Source: an uncultured Rubritalea sp. (GTDB lineage: Bacteria > Verrucomicrobiota > Verrucomicrobiia > Verrucomicrobiales > Akkermansiaceae). Taken from it: a stretch of 48,417 bases of DNA. Each line of letters starts with the position of its first letter. The stretch's first letter is position 1. The stretch covers positions 1 through 48,417 of the forward strand of contig CALJOJ010000026.1 of the NCBI GenBank assembly GCA_937981665.1, read 5' to 3'. The notes beneath the pieces are model-generated. The model was not told the DNA's origin. It made no database searches and saw only the letters and a program-made list of their open reading frames with translations. Below, one piece after another: positions 36,394-46,908 of the stretch. The position numbers and the translations under genes were made by a program.

Positions 36394-38340
36394 CTACCCT
36401 TGCATCCTCTGCTGCATATCAGCCTCGATAGCAGACCATAGCTTTTTCAGTCCATCAGACACCTTTGCTTGGCTTGCCGCCAGATCATCTGATGGATCAT
36501 CATTTCCGAATAAGTAATACTTAATTTTAGGCTCAGTTCCGGAAGGTCTAACAGCGAAAGAATTTCCATCCTCCATATCCACGATCAGCATCCCCTGCCT
36601 AGGCACCTCATCGCCCTCAGCATCTTCATAAGTAGTCGTTGCGAAGTCGCGCACGTTCGCTACCTTCACTCCTGCAAACTCTGTTGGGTTATCCTCTGAG
36701 TATGACTTCGTAAGACCAGCGATCTGGGCAGCACCCTCTGCACCCTCCATCACCACACTCTTATTCACCTCTTTGTGATAACCGTACTCGCGGTAAATAT
36801 CATCTAACAGGCCAGCCACGCTCTTGCCTACACTCTTCGCGTAAGCTGCTATCTCAGCGAACATCACTGTCGCCATGTTGCCATCTTTATCACGTACATA
36901 GTCACCTCCCATATAGCCATAGCTTTCTTCACCACCGAAGACAAAGAAACGTGAATACTCAAGCCTCAGCTTACGGCTTTCATCCTCTGAAAGATCTCGG
37001 TATTCGCCCCCATATCTTTCCGTTGGGATCCCCTCTTCGTACTTCTGTAGCTTCGCACAGATGAACTTAAACCCAGTCAGAGTGTCCACTACATTGATGC
37101 CGAACTTCTCAGCGATCTTATTCTGCAATGGAGAAGTCACATAAGTCTTCACTACTACTGCCCGACCTCTGTTAGAGTCATTCAGAGTACCATTCTCGAA
37201 CATCGTCTTGACTCGATACCACTCCATTAGAGTCCCTGTCTGGTTGCCAGTGAGTATCTGCATCACCCCATTATCATCACGCACCACCACACCCATACGG
37301 TCGCAGTCAGGATCAGTTCCTATCACTATTTCTGCGCTCTCCTTCTCAGCGAGATCTACACCCATCTGTAATGCCTCAGCATTCTCAGGATTCGGTGAGA
37401 CCACCGTAGGAAATCTTCCATCTTGTGCATCCTGCTCAGGCACCGTGAGCACATCAAATCCTAGCTCACGCAACATCGGCACAGCAATGTGCCCACCAGT
37501 TCCATGAATGTTAGCAAACACAACCTTAGTCGCCTCACCACCTTCTAACAAATCCGGTCTTAGTAACGTAGTCTTCAGCTTATCCATATAGCGACGGTCT
37601 GCTTCTTCACCTACTACGAAAAGCTCTCCACGTTCGCTCTCTGGAAGCACGTCATACGCCTCACTAGTGATCGCATTCACCTCATTGATCACACCAGTCG
37701 CATGCGGCTCCACCAGCTGGCTACCATCATTAAAATACGCTTTAAATCCATTATCATGATACGGATTATGACTCGCAGTCAGCACCACTCCAGCATCGAG
37801 CCTCAGTTCACGGATCAAGAATGAAACCTGTGGCGTAGCACGCGCTCCCTCGAATAAATACGCGTCGCACCCATGATCATTACAAATCTTGCCACAGAAC
37901 TCAGCGAAGTCTCTAGAGAAATGTCGCGTATCATGCCCAAACACAAATGCCGGCTTACGTTCAATCCCTTCATTTTCAAAATGCTTCTTCACATAAGCTA
38001 TCATACCACGAATCGCTCTTCCTACATTATAGAAATTCATAGTAGCAGAGCCAACACAAGGAAACTCAGGCCGCTCATTTGGTCCACCATTTCCTAACTC
38101 CACCTTAGTAATTACCTTACCTAATGTTCGCCCTCGCAGGCCACCCGTACCGAAAGCTAGTGTCTTATAAAATCTATCATTGAGTTCAGCCCACTCGCCA
38201 CCCTCGACAAGTTCATTCACGGCAGCTCCAGACGTAACACTAACAGCTCCAGCTAGATGGCTCAGGATATTCTCTTTCGATGATTCCAAGAGCTGACCGC
38301 TGGACACTGCTCCCTCTAGGATTTCTGCTAAATTACTCAT
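36394..38340 (-). CDS. Phosphoglucomutase/phosphomannomutase (alpha-D-phosphohexomutase)
   Basis: 648 residues, longer than bacterial ManB/PgM (450-550) and nearer to the PGM2-type enzymes. Conserved: VLTASHNPYHDNGFKAYFND (phosphoserine loop, about 188), GTDPDCDRMGVVVR (metal loop), FGGEESYGYMGGDYVRDKDG (sugar-binding loop) and VRPSGTEPKIKYYLFG (phosphate loop). It interconverts hexose 1- and 6-phosphates. The substrate preference is not readable. Confidence 0.9.
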   Translation of the reverse strand: MSNLAEILEGAVSSGQLLESSKENILSHLAGAVSVTSGAAVNELVEGGEWAELNDRFYKTLAFGTGGLRGRTLGKVITKVELGNGGPNERPEFPCVGSATMNFYNVGRAIRGMIAYVKKHFENEGIERKPAFVFGHDTRHFSRDFAEFCGKICNDHGCDAYLFEGARATPQVSFLIRELRLDAGVVLTASHNPYHDNGFKAYFNDGSQLVEPHATGVINEVNAITSEAYDVLPESERGELFVVGEEADRRYMDKLKTTLLRPDLLEGGEATKVVFANIHGTGGHIAVPMLRELGFDVLTVPEQDAQDGRFPTVVSPNPENAEALQMGVDLAEKESAEIVIGTDPDCDRMGVVVRDDNGVMQILTGNQTGTLMEWYRVKTMFENGTLNDSNRGRAVVVKTYVTSPLQNKIAEKFGINVVDTLTGFKFICAKLQKYEEGIPTERYGGEYRDLSEDESRKLRLEYSRFFVFGGEESYGYMGGDYVRDKDGNMATVMFAEIAAYAKSVGKSVAGLLDDIYREYGYHKEVNKSVVMEGAEGAAQIAGLTKSYSEDNPTEFAGVKVANVRDFATTTYEDAEGDEVPRQGMLIVDMEDGNSFAVRPSGTEPKIKYYLFGNDDPSDDLAASQAKVSDGLKKLWSAIEADMQQRMQG

Positions 38341-38432
38341 AGATAAACTCTATGAACATCTATGACGACTTGGCAACTATTCACTCAGCTTTTTTATGAT
38401 CTAAAACTTCACTAACATCATATAGACCTCCA

Positions 38433-39191
38433 CTAGTAAGCTCCTATCGCCTGCTTGAAGCAAGCCCAGCCAAACTGTAATCTACCTTTAGTTGGTCGTT
38501 TCGGAGTTATTGTTTCCCAGCCTCGCTTCGTTCCATACTCGATTAATTTATCCGTAGGATGCACCATCGTATTATGCTCACAGATGTCTAACATTGGAAT
38601 ATCTGCATGACTGTCTGAATAACCATAACTATCCTTCAGCACCTCACCATCCTTCCATCCTTCTGGAAAATGTGGCCTCATTCTGCCTAGCTTATTCGCC
38701 CCCTTATTATTACCTCCTGTTAGATCAGGGAAAAACGACACACGCTTATCTATCTCCACCCGCGTCCCATAATAAAAATCAAACCCCATCTTCTCAGATA
38801 GGTACTTCACCCAGACATCGGGACTAGCGCTATTCAAAATAGTCAACCTACCTGCATCCTTATGCTCTTTTACTATCTCTAACACCTCAGAATACATCCC
38901 TTCAGGAAAGAGCTCATCCACGAAATCCTTAGCATACTGATCCAGTGCCTCCACATCCATCAATGCTAGGTAATTTAAAAACACACGCTTCATCCCATCC
39001 GCGCCCAGCACCTTAGTCCATGGTAAAAAGGGAAGTAGACCTAACACATGCAACCTGCGTAAAGGCTCGCGCTTCAGTACATAATTACAAAACGACAACT
39101 GAGTATCCCAAGGTACGATCGTTTGATCCAGATCAAACAATGCATACCCTGAAGACCGCGCTTCACCTCTCTCTTCTGAATTCTTCATCAT
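38433..39191 (-). CDS. HAD-IB family phosphatase
   Basis: 252 residues from the ATG at 39191; the frame is open further upstream but would overlap pfkA, and AGAGAG lies before this start. DLDQTIVPWDTQLSF is HAD motif I (D-x-D-x-T), LNSASPDVWVKYL motif II, and GYSDSHADIPML motif III/IV. The subfamily resembles SerB-like and PSPase-like phosphatases. It lies 37 bp after pfkA on the same strand, so it may dephosphorylate a sugar or glycolytic compound. Confidence 0.8.
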   Translation of the reverse strand: MMKNSEERGEARSSGYALFDLDQTIVPWDTQLSFCNYVLKREPLRRLHVLGLLPFLPWTKVLGADGMKRVFLNYLALMDVEALDQYAKDFVDELFPEGMYSEVLEIVKEHKDAGRLTILNSASPDVWVKYLSEKMGFDFYYGTRVEIDKRVSFFPDLTGGNNKGANKLGRMRPHFPEGWKDGEVLKDSYGYSDSHADIPMLDICEHNTMVHPTDKLIEYGTKRGWETITPKRPTKGRLQFGWACFKQAIGAY

Positions 39192-39228
39192 CTTTTTCTC
39201 TCTATTAAATATTACTAAAAAATCTCTC

Positions 39229-40323
39229 TTACCCCTCAGAAACCTCACCATCACCGAAACATATTCCAATGGCACGAGCCGTCTCCACCACCTCACTATC
39301 TGGCTCCACCAAGCGCAGCTTATGAACCGCATCCTCAATAGGTGCAGAGCCCACATGATATGACTGGTAGCTCACCATACTTCCAAAGCTTCCTTCCTGC
39401 GCCAGCTTCACCGCCTTCACGCCGAACCTTGCACCAAGAATACGATCCAGGCTAGTAGGCTCACCACCACGTTGCAAGTGCCCCAGAGTACATGCGCGCG
39501 TTTCCTTTCCGGTACGCCTCGCTAGCTCATTCGCTAGTGTATCTCCTATCCCTCCAAACCTAACATCACCTGCTCGCTCATCCTTATCAGCTTGCGTCAC
39601 CACCTCGCCACCAGGCATCATCGCACCTTCCGCCACGATCACCATGGTACTATGTATCCCCTTTGCCTCACGCTCCATGATACAGTTCGTCACCACATCT
39701 AAAGAAAATTCTATCTCAGGAATCAAGATCACATTAGCAGCTCCAGCAATACCTCCCCAAAGCGCTATCCATCCAGCATTCTTACCCATCACCTCTACCA
39801 CTAACACACGCTTATGGCTTACCGCAGTCGTATGTAGCCGATCCATAGCATCCACCACACAGGACACAGCACTATCGAACCCGAACGTCATTGCAGTCGC
39901 CTGCAAATCATTATCAATCGTCTTAGGCACACCGATCACAGGAAAGCCCGCTTTATAAAGCTCTAACGCAGTAGATAAAGAACCATCACCACCCACCACG
40001 ATCAGCGCGCGGATCTCTAACTGCTTCATCGTCCGCCCCACCTTCTCTATCACATTCTCAGCTTGATCATCCAGAGATCCTCCGATCTTAGTAGCGAACT
40101 GCCTTTTATTAGTCGTCCCTAAAATAGTGCCACCTAGCTTCAAAATACCCACCGTATCCTCAGAGTCCAAAATCTGATAATCCCCCGGAGGTAATAAGCC
40201 CTCGAAGCCATCGCGAAATCCTATCACCTCCCAGCCCAGCTTACTAGCCGCACCCACTACCCCGTGAATGACAGCATTCAACCCTGGACAATCTCCCCCA
40301 CTATTTAAAATTCCAATACGCAT
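39229..40323 (-). CDS. pfkA: 6-phosphofructokinase
   Basis: 364 residues. Motifs: GILNSGGDCPGLNAVIHGVV (nucleotide site), VVGGDGSLSTA (about 113), PKTIDNDLQATAMTFGFDSA (catalytic Asp, about 133) and GKNAGWIAL. The Gly in GGDGS is the residue of ATP-using enzymes, whereas Lys in PKTIDND is frequent in PPi-dependent ones, so the phosphoryl donor is ambiguous. The gene is followed by the HAD phosphatase. Confidence 0.9.
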   Translation of the reverse strand: MRIGILNSGGDCPGLNAVIHGVVGAASKLGWEVIGFRDGFEGLLPPGDYQILDSEDTVGILKLGGTILGTTNKRQFATKIGGSLDDQAENVIEKVGRTMKQLEIRALIVVGGDGSLSTALELYKAGFPVIGVPKTIDNDLQATAMTFGFDSAVSCVVDAMDRLHTTAVSHKRVLVVEVMGKNAGWIALWGGIAGAANVILIPEIEFSLDVVTNCIMEREAKGIHSTMVIVAEGAMMPGGEVVTQADKDERAGDVRFGGIGDTLANELARRTGKETRACTLGHLQRGGEPTSLDRILGARFGVKAVKLAQEGSFGSMVSYQSYHVGSAPIEDAVHKLRLVEPDSEVVETARAIGICFGDGEVSEG

Positions 40324-40508
40324 GCCCTACACCTAACAAAGCCCATTCACAGGTGAAAGAAAAAAGCCACCCCAATGAGCATCCAGTAATCTTCTCTCCA
40401 TAGAAAAACCCACCACCAGACGAGCTCTGTCTGTGTCAGTCGCCAGCTGACCTAGGACTGGGTAGAGACTCGCAACAATCACAAAAACTACTCCGCCGCC
40501 TTCTTCAA

Positions 40509-41837
40509 CTACTTGAACCGCGCACGCATCTCCTCCAGCACCTCAGTATAGGCCTCATCCCCCACCACATCATTCTCCTCATCCGGATCATTAGTGATAT
40601 GAAATAACTGCTCCCTACCAAAATTCGGCCAATAAAAATACTTCCATTCCTTTCTAACAAGAGCCTCAGACGAGGGGATGAAATTTTCATTTCTCAAAGT
40701 AGGATGCTCATAGAAAAATTCCTGCCTCCAGTCAGTCACCATCTTCCCAGAATACAACGCCTCAAGATCACGCCCCTGCATCGTCTCTGGAGCCTTGACC
40801 CCAGCTACACCTAAAATAGTAGGAGCCAGATCCACGTTCAAAGCAAACTCATCATTCGTCTTCCCACGCAGCATCTCAGACATCCTCGGGTCACGCACGA
40901 TCAATGGCACTCTGATACTTTCCTGATGTGGATACCACTTATCCGCCAAACCATGCTCACCATGGTAATACCCATTATCTCCAGTAAAAATAATCAACGT
41001 CTCATCATACACACCCTGCTGCTTCAGCTCAGCTATCACGCGCCCACACGTAGTATCCACCTCAGTCGCCATCCGATAATAATTTCTCATCATCCTCTGG
41101 TACTTCTCTGGCTCATCGAACCTCCAGTGCCAGCGCCTCCGCCCCTCATTTCTCTCATTGGCTATAAATGCTGGCAACTTCTTAAACGACGCATTCGTCG
41201 CCGTCTTAGGGATAGGAATATCCACATCCTTATACAGCTTCATGCTCTCATCTTGTGGGAAAAATTGTTGTTTCTCATGATCCACCGCATGTGTGGCGAA
41301 GAATGCTAAGGTCAGAACGAATGGCTTATCCGCTGGACGAGTCCTCAGAAACTCTATCGCATCATTCTCATTCTTCTGCGTCACATGGATCCTATTTCCC
41401 TCTTCATCCTTGATCCAGTGATGCCCAGCGTAAGCTTTACCATAGTCATAATGTTTCTGTGGAAAGCCACCATTATGCCACTTCCCCACATGCCCCACAT
41501 GATAGCCATTCTCTCGCAGTAAGCTTGGATAAGTCTCACTCCATGGAGTCTTAAACAACCTAAAACCAACATTCCCATGACGTGACATCCACTGCCCAGT
41601 AAACAAACTAGCCCTACTCACTCCGCAGATAGAAGTAGTCACACAGCCATGAGTAAAACGAAACCCATCCTCAGCCAGCGCATCAATATTAGGCGTCTTC
41701 AGAATAGGATGACCGGCAGCACCCAGAGTATCGAACCGCCAGTCATCAGCATACAACATCAACACATTAGGCCTCTTAGCTGCTAAAGAGAATGTCGCTA
41801 CTAGCCACAAGCATATCCATAATTTCATTTTCATCAC
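40509..41837 (-). CDS. Secreted sulfatase (type I, formylglycine-dependent)
   Basis: 442 residues with a signal peptide (1-20, [15 protein letters not shown]). The metal site [12 protein letters not shown] (29-40) and the modification motif C71-G-V-S-R75 ([13 protein letters not shown]) are seen; Val replaces the usual Pro/Ala of C-x-[25 protein letters not shown] and the C-terminal RDPRM complete the fold. Such enzymes release sulfate from polysaccharides in marine verrucomicrobia. The Cys must be converted to formylglycine by a separate enzyme, not in this window. Confidence 0.88.
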   Translation of the reverse strand: MMKMKLWICLWLVATFSLAAKRPNVLMLYADDWRFDTLGAAGHPILKTPNIDALAEDGFRFTHGCVTTSICGVSRASLFTGQWMSRHGNVGFRLFKTPWSETYPSLLRENGYHVGHVGKWHNGGFPQKHYDYGKAYAGHHWIKDEEGNRIHVTQKNENDAIEFLRTRPADKPFVLTLAFFATHAVDHEKQQFFPQDESMKLYKDVDIPIPKTATNASFKKLPAFIANERNEGRRRWHWRFDEPEKYQRMMRNYYRMATEVDTTCGRVIAELKQQGVYDETLIIFTGDNGYYHGEHGLADKWYPHQESIRVPLIVRDPRMSEMLRGKTNDEFALNVDLAPTILGVAGVKAPETMQGRDLEALYSGKMVTDWRQEFFYEHPTLRNENFIPSSEALVRKEWKYFYWPNFGREQLFHITNDPDEENDVVGDEAYTEVLEEMRARFK

Positions 41838-41897
41838 TGGATAAAAAGTTACTTTAAATTACCCATCATGGAAAGAATTACTACTCGCCCACAAGAA

Positions 41898-41937
41898 AAG
41901 CTCCTGACTAGTGAACTACTTCACCAGTCAGGAGCTT
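41898..41937 (-). terminator. Terminator downstream of the superoxide dismutase gene
   Basis: Long stem AAGCTCCTGACT-GTGA / TCAC-AGTCAGGAGCTT with one internal mismatch. On the minus strand TTTTCTTG follows; the other side also has a T-rich run, so it may stop both directions. Confidence 0.85.
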
Positions 41938-41960
41938 AGAAAAAATTAGGTCAGTAAAGC

Positions 41961-42584
41961 TTACTTGTACTTAGCGTACCAGTCAGCTACCACATCCCAG
42001 TTTACCACACTGAAAAATGCAGCGATGTAGTCTGGACGACGGTTCTGATAGTTAAGGTAGTAAGCGTGCTCCCATACATCGAGTCCGAGGATAGGATTCA
42101 CACCACCACAGCAAGTATCAGCCATGAGCGGGTTATCTTGGTTAGGAGTAGAGCAGACCTCCAACTTACCGCTCTTGATCGCGAGCCATGCCCAACCTGA
42201 GCCGAAGCGAGTAGCTGCTGCCTTAGAGAACGCTTCTTTGAAACCATCGAATGAGCCGAATGACGCATCGATAGCTGCTGCGAGATCACCGCTAGGTGCA
42301 GATGCTCCGCCTGGCTGAATGCTCTCCCAGAACATGCTGTGATTAAAGTGTCCACCACCGTTATTTCTTACAGCACCACGAATGCCCTCAGGCACCTTAT
42401 CGAGATTCTGTACGAGTTCACAGATCTTCATGCCTTCTAGATCAGCATTACCTGCTATCGCGTTGTTCACGTTAGTTACATAAGCATTGTGGTGCTTACT
42501 GTGGTGTATTTCCATTGTGCGAGCATCGATGTGCGGCTCAAGCGCATCATATGCGTATCCTAGTTCTGGTAGTTCAAATGCCAT
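41961..42584 (-). CDS. sodA: Superoxide dismutase, Mn/Fe family
   Basis: 207 residues. Metal ligands: His in [10 protein letters not shown] (about 28), His in [12 protein letters not shown] (about 80), and the pair in [13 protein letters not shown] (Asp/His, about 170). FGSGWAWL is typical. GGGHFNH and QDNP favour Mn over Fe. An unusual Cys pair, TCCGG, sits just before the ligand segment. AAGAAAG lies before the ATG. Confidence 0.93.
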   Translation of the reverse strand: MAFELPELGYAYDALEPHIDARTMEIHHSKHHNAYVTNVNNAIAGNADLEGMKICELVQNLDKVPEGIRGAVRNNGGGHFNHSMFWESIQPGGASAPSGDLAAAIDASFGSFDGFKEAFSKAAATRFGSGWAWLAIKSGKLEVCSTPNQDNPLMADTCCGGVNPILGLDVWEHAYYLNYQNRRPDYIAAFFSVVNWDVVADWYAKYK

Positions 42585-42729
42585 ATTCGTATCTTTCTTT
42601 TATGATTAGAGTTTATATAGAGTGAAATAGATCGCTAAAAATCACTTTTAAAGGTCGATCTTCATTCACAAAGAGACTAAGTGCAGGTTACCTTTTTCGC
42701 AAGAACCAATCCTTAGACATTTTCCACCT

Positions 42730-44280
42730 ATGCATTCATCTTCATTTCAGACGCTACTCCAGCTCCAACCACCACTCACTAAGGAACACTACATCATCGT
42801 CATAGTAGTCACAGTTCTTGGGATTTTAATCACTTGGCTAGCATGCTCTAACTCCAGTAAAGCCAGTGTTGCTAAAATTTCTGCCAAGCTAGAAGCCGAG
42901 CAGACTCGTACCTACGAGCTAAAAGAACAGCTGGAAGCTCACAAAGATGAACTCACCGTCATCAGAGAGTCAGAAGCCTCACTCAAGCAAAACACCGCCA
43001 CCCTTCACGCTAGACTCGCTGCTGAAGAAAAAGCAGCTATCGAGAAAGAACATATTCTTAATGAAGCTCAGAAAAAACTAAGAGATACCTTCAAGGTCCT
43101 CTCCTCAGATGCGCTAAAAGCCAACCAAGAACAGTTTCTCCAATTAGCAAAAACCTCCTTCAGCACCCAACAAAAAGAAGCCGAAGTAGACCTCGATAAA
43201 CGTAACGTCGCAGTCGAGCAAATGGTCAAGCCCGTCTCAACCACCCTAGATAAAGTAGAGCAGCGTATCGGCGAACTAGAAAAAGCCCGCGAAGGTGCCT
43301 ACGCCTCACTCAAAGAACAAGTCCAGCAAATGCAGGAATCCCAACAAGGACTCCAGCGCGAAACCTCCCAACTCGTCAAAGCCCTCCGCCAGCCAACAGG
43401 CCGCGGACAATGGGGAGAAATGCAGCTCCGCCGCGTAGTAGAAATGGCAGGAATGCAGGAACACTGTGATTTCAAAACTCAAGTCAACACACTAGACACC
43501 GATGGCAGAGCACGCCGCCCAGACCTAGTCGTATCACTCCCTGGCGGGCAGAAAATAGTGGTCGACTCCAAGGCCGCCATGTCTGCCTATCTCGATGCCA
43601 TAGAAGCTGACGATGATGCCGAGCGGGAAGCCGCACTCAAGCTACACGCAAGCCAAGTCCGCACCCACATCCAGCAACTATCCTCTAAGAAATACCAAGA
43701 ACAATTCGAGCAAACCCCAGAATTTGTCGTACTCTTCCTCCCTAATGAAGCCATCTTCTCAGCCGCTCTCGCACAGGACGCCTCACTCATCGAGACAGGT
43801 GTAGACCAGGGCGTCATCCTCGCCACTCCCACTACCCTCATCGCACTGCTTCGTGCCGTCGCATACGGATGGAGGCAAGAAGCTCTCACCAGAAATGCCA
43901 AAGAAATATCCATCCTCGGTAGAGAACTCTACAAACGTCTAAACACATTCTCAAGTCACATCGACAAGATCGGCAGCAGCCTAAAATCATCTGTAATAAA
44001 CTACAACAAAGCCGTAGGATCACTAGAACGCAACGTCCTCCCAGGCGCTAGAAAATTTCAAGAACTAGGCTCAGCACCAGAAAATGCGGAACTTACAGAA
44101 CCCACCATCATTGATGAAATAGCCCGCGAACCTCAGCTACAAGAACCACTCAACATCCAAGACAAGCTAGAACTAGCCAAACAAAAAACAGAGCAGACCC
44201 TAAGCTCAGGAGGTTTCGCCGATGACCTAGACAAGGACTTCGAAGGCTTCACTGCCCAGTCATTCGGTGACGGTATTTAA
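42730..44280 (+). CDS. rmuC: DNA recombination protein RmuC
   Basis: 516 residues. One N-terminal membrane helix (about 20-38, [19 protein letters not shown]), a coiled coil (about 45-215, rich in Glu/Lys/Gln), then the RmuC nuclease-like core with [19 protein letters not shown] (about 223), [11 protein letters not shown] (about 278) and [11 protein letters not shown]. RmuC limits sequence inversions at short repeats. It is alone on its strand side with the phosphodiesterase gene 79 bp downstream. Confidence 0.93.
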   Translation: MHSSSFQTLLQLQPPLTKEHYIIVIVVTVLGILITWLACSNSSKASVAKISAKLEAEQTRTYELKEQLEAHKDELTVIRESEASLKQNTATLHARLAAEEKAAIEKEHILNEAQKKLRDTFKVLSSDALKANQEQFLQLAKTSFSTQQKEAEVDLDKRNVAVEQMVKPVSTTLDKVEQRIGELEKAREGAYASLKEQVQQMQESQQGLQRETSQLVKALRQPTGRGQWGEMQLRRVVEMAGMQEHCDFKTQVNTLDTDGRARRPDLVVSLPGGQKIVVDSKAAMSAYLDAIEADDDAEREAALKLHASQVRTHIQQLSSKKYQEQFEQTPEFVVLFLPNEAIFSAALAQDASLIETGVDQGVILATPTTLIALLRAVAYGWRQEALTRNAKEISILGRELYKRLNTFSSHIDKIGSSLKSSVINYNKAVGSLERNVLPGARKFQELGSAPENAELTEPTIIDEIAREPQLQEPLNIQDKLELAKQKTEQTLSSGGFADDLDKDFEGFTAQSFGDGI

Positions 44281-44359
44281 CCCACCACTTCATAGAAGCT
44301 AACCGTTCTAATCGACAAGCCAGACATCAAGCTTAGACTATATAAACAACTCTCGTAAT

Positions 44360-45169
44360 ATGATGAAAATCAAACTCCTCGGCATCCTACTACTACTCAG
44401 CCTCTTCTCTTATGCAGATTCCCCCTTCATCGTGGCTCACCGTGGAGCATCTAAGGATGCGCCTGAGAATACCATCCCCGCCTTTAACCTAGCCTGGCAA
44501 CAAGGTGCAGATGCGATAGAAGCTGATTTTCATCTAACAAAAGATAATCACATCGTCTGCTTTCATGATAAAAACACTAAGATAATAGCGGACAAAAATC
44601 TAACCATTAGCCAATCCACTTTAGCCGAGCTACGTACTCTTGATGTCGGACTAAAACACAATAAGAAATTCAAAGGAACAACCATCCCCCTCATTTCAGA
44701 AGTATTCGCCACCGTCCCCAAGCAAAAGAAAATCTATATTGAAGTCAAATGCGGGATCGAGATCATCCCTCACCTTCTCAAGGCAATCGATAAATCTGGC
44801 CTTAAAGACGAACAAATCATCATCATTTGTTTTAATCCAAACGTCCTACAAGCTATCAAAAATAAAACCCCACAGTACAAAGCTCTTTGGCTATGCAAAA
44901 TAAAGAAAACACTTGGAAGAGTCACTCCTTCTAAAGAATCCATCCTCACAACATTAAAGAAAATCAATGCTGATGGACTAAGCTCTAACAAAGACTACAT
45001 CAGCGAGGCATCAGTTCAGCGACTCATCCAGAAAGGCTACGAATACCACGCATGGACAGTCGATGATACTAAGACAGCCTATCAACTCAACACATGGGGG
45101 ATAAAATCAATCACCACTAATGTACCTGCTGAAATAAAAAATGCATTCCTAATACAAGATTCTAAATAA
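44360..45169 (+). CDS. Secreted glycerophosphodiester phosphodiesterase
   Basis: 269 residues with an N-terminal signal peptide (1-20, MMKIKLLGILLLLSLFSYAD). GDPD motifs: VAHRGASKDAPENT (catalytic His, about 26), EADFHLTKDNHIVCFHDKNT (metal Glu/Asp and His), and IEVKCG (Glu). It hydrolyses glycerophosphodiesters to glycerol 3-phosphate in the periplasm or outside. The STN-like gene starts 35 bp after it. Confidence 0.87.
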   Translation: MMKIKLLGILLLLSLFSYADSPFIVAHRGASKDAPENTIPAFNLAWQQGADAIEADFHLTKDNHIVCFHDKNTKIIADKNLTISQSTLAELRTLDVGLKHNKKFKGTTIPLISEVFATVPKQKKIYIEVKCGIEIIPHLLKAIDKSGLKDEQIIIICFNPNVLQAIKNKTPQYKALWLCKIKKTLGRVTPSKESILTTLKKINADGLSSNKDYISEASVQRLIQKGYEYHAWTVDDTKTAYQLNTWGIKSITTNVPAEIKNAFLIQDSK

Positions 45170-45204
45170 ACCACCAACCTAACATCTCACCCATTTCATT
45201 TAAT

Positions 45205-45729
45205 ATGAAAATTTCTCTAACAATGAGGGTCATCCTGCTTAGCTTCATCAGCCTAATCAGTGTGAGAGCACAAGCGAATCAAGGTGCGGCTTTTAACAAG
45301 TTTCTCGATGAACTCATCATCCCATCTGTCAGTTATTCAAAGACCCCCTTTATAAATACCGCACACTCGGCAGTCAGTAGAGCAACGGAATTAGACTCAC
45401 CTATTAATCCGAGAGATAAAGGAATGGGAAAATTCGCATTAGACAAAACGAAGCGACCGAAAGACTGCATTACGCTTCCTGAAGGCTTAATGGAAATGCC
45501 AATAACATACGAAGCCCGTAACATCACACTTCGGCAGTACCTCATTGAAATAGCTAGGCAAGCTAAGCTAGATCTATACATCACATCAGATGGCCTCGTA
45601 TTCACTCACCCTACTAAAGAATCACGAGATAAATTACTCAGTAAGGACAAGCTAGCCGTCTGGTCCACTATTTACTCAGTGACACCGATCAAGCTAGATC
45701 TCAAAGGAGAACCTGGCTTAACCAAGTAA
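45205..45729 (+). CDS. Small secreted protein with STN-like module
   Basis: 174 residues with signal peptide (cleavage after about residue 26, VRAQA). After a linker, ITYEARNITLRQYLIEIARQ, then AKLDLYITSDGLVFTHP (about 103-140) has the pattern of the short N-terminal STN domain of secretins and TonB receptors (LRQ-L-x-x-IA-x-Q). No secretin or TonB partner is adjacent. The role is unknown. Confidence 0.55.
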   Translation: MKISLTMRVILLSFISLISVRAQANQGAAFNKFLDELIIPSVSYSKTPFINTAHSAVSRATELDSPINPRDKGMGKFALDKTKRPKDCITLPEGLMEMPITYEARNITLRQYLIEIARQAKLDLYITSDGLVFTHPTKESRDKLLSKDKLAVWSTIYSVTPIKLDLKGEPGLTK

Positions 45730-45800
45730 ACTGCCATCCATATTATAGCTTCCCTTTCTGAGCTGACCTCAGCTAAGCATCAGTACCCCACTTAACAACT

Positions 45801-45850
45801 TAAACATAGCGACTAATAAACATAGCGACTAATAAACATAGAGCTACTAA
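45801..45850. repeat. 16-bp tandem repeat, about three units
   Basis: TAAACATAGCGACTAA is repeated twice exactly (45801-45832) and a third time with changes (TAAACATAGAGCTACTAA). It lies in the non-coding spacer 45730-46023, which otherwise shows no gene. Confidence 0.85.
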
Positions 45851-46023
45851 TCCCTGAGCCATCCTCTGTTAGGAAAGACATTTTTCAAATAATAATACAC
45901 TACTTTCCCAGAGTTACTTGGTTAGATATTCCGTATACTCCACTAAAACAGATCAAATACACATCAGAAATAGTTTCCTTTTCACTAATCAATGCATGAT
46001 CGGCACCACACACAATAAAACAT

Positions 46024-46818
46024 ATGAAATATAAAAAATTATTACCTATCTTAACAGCCAGCTTATTCTATCAACTAAACTCATGTGACTCATCTAGTTC
46101 TAGTTCCAGCTCCAGCAGCTCTGATACAGACACAGATACTGACACAGATACTGATACCGACACTACTCCTACACTCAGCCCTGCATTTGCAGACTTCACT
46201 GGTAATGTAAGCGCATCACTCAGTGGTAACAATGTAGTAATAACTACAGATGGCCTACCTGATCACACCTCTCCATACTGGTCTACAACTCACCCTCTCT
46301 ATGTAGCTCCTACAGTGACTACTACCGCTGCAATGGCACCTGGTACCATAGATAACTTCAATGGTTCTTACAGCCTCACTGTCTCAGCTAGCCCAGAATT
46401 AGCCGCAGGCTCTTCAGCAACTGGCTTAGGTGCTATCGGCATCGCAGTTAGTGGAGCAGTGATCTACAACGATGAAGAGGGCCCTAATGTCCCTCTTGAT
46501 AATGCAGTACCTTCACTTGACTACACTGGTGCGCATACAGGACCTCAGAGCTATCATTATCACCTAGAGCCAGTAGCTTGGTCAACAAATGACAGCGCAT
46601 TAATCGGCATCATGGCTGACGGATTCTTTATCTATGGCAGACTTGACCATGATGGAAGCACCCCTACAGATCTCGATGAGTCTGGCGGTCACTTTGGTCC
46701 TACTATCCACAACAGTGAAGGTGAATACCACTACCACATTCAAAACGATGCCTACCTAGGTAGCTACTACATTATCTTCCCAGGAGATTATCAGGGCACA
46801 CCAAATAACATCCAGTAG
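46024..46818 (+). CDS. YHYH-domain lipoprotein
   Basis: 264 residues. A lipobox (LNSC21) is followed by eleven Ser and seven Asp-Thr pairs, a low-complexity linker that would hold the domain away from the membrane. The domain has two YHYH motifs: QSYHYHLEPVAWS (about 178) and EYHYHIQNDAYLG (about 238), with a small metal-site-like spread of Asp and His in between. YHYH domains often occur near copper or redox proteins. A terminator-like stem-loop follows, so it may be its own transcript. Exact role unknown. Confidence 0.78.
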   Translation: MKYKKLLPILTASLFYQLNSCDSSSSSSSSSSSDTDTDTDTDTDTDTTPTLSPAFADFTGNVSASLSGNNVVITTDGLPDHTSPYWSTTHPLYVAPTVTTTAAMAPGTIDNFNGSYSLTVSASPELAAGSSATGLGAIGIAVSGAVIYNDEEGPNVPLDNAVPSLDYTGAHTGPQSYHYHLEPVAWSTNDSALIGIMADGFFIYGRLDHDGSTPTDLDESGGHFGPTIHNSEGEYHYHIQNDAYLGSYYIIFPGDYQGTPNNIQ

Positions 46819-46844
46819 ATCTATCATCTATCATTTTTACTAGG

Positions 46845-46886
46845 CCTCTTTCTGATCACTCTAGACAGGAGAGAGGTTTTTAGTTT
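46845..46886 (+). terminator. Terminator-like stem-loop after the YHYH gene
   Basis: Stem CCTCTTTC / GAGAGAGG (8 bp, one G-U) with a 16-nt loop, then TTTTTAGTTTTT. A TAGAAT at 46888 follows and could be a -10 for the next gene. Confidence 0.55.
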
Positions 46887-46908
46887 TTAGAATAACCATA
46901 GAATCTTC

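Noticed and set aside
45801..45850. Possible origin or iteron array
   Set aside because: Only about three 16-bp units, no DnaA boxes or replication initiator gene nearby.
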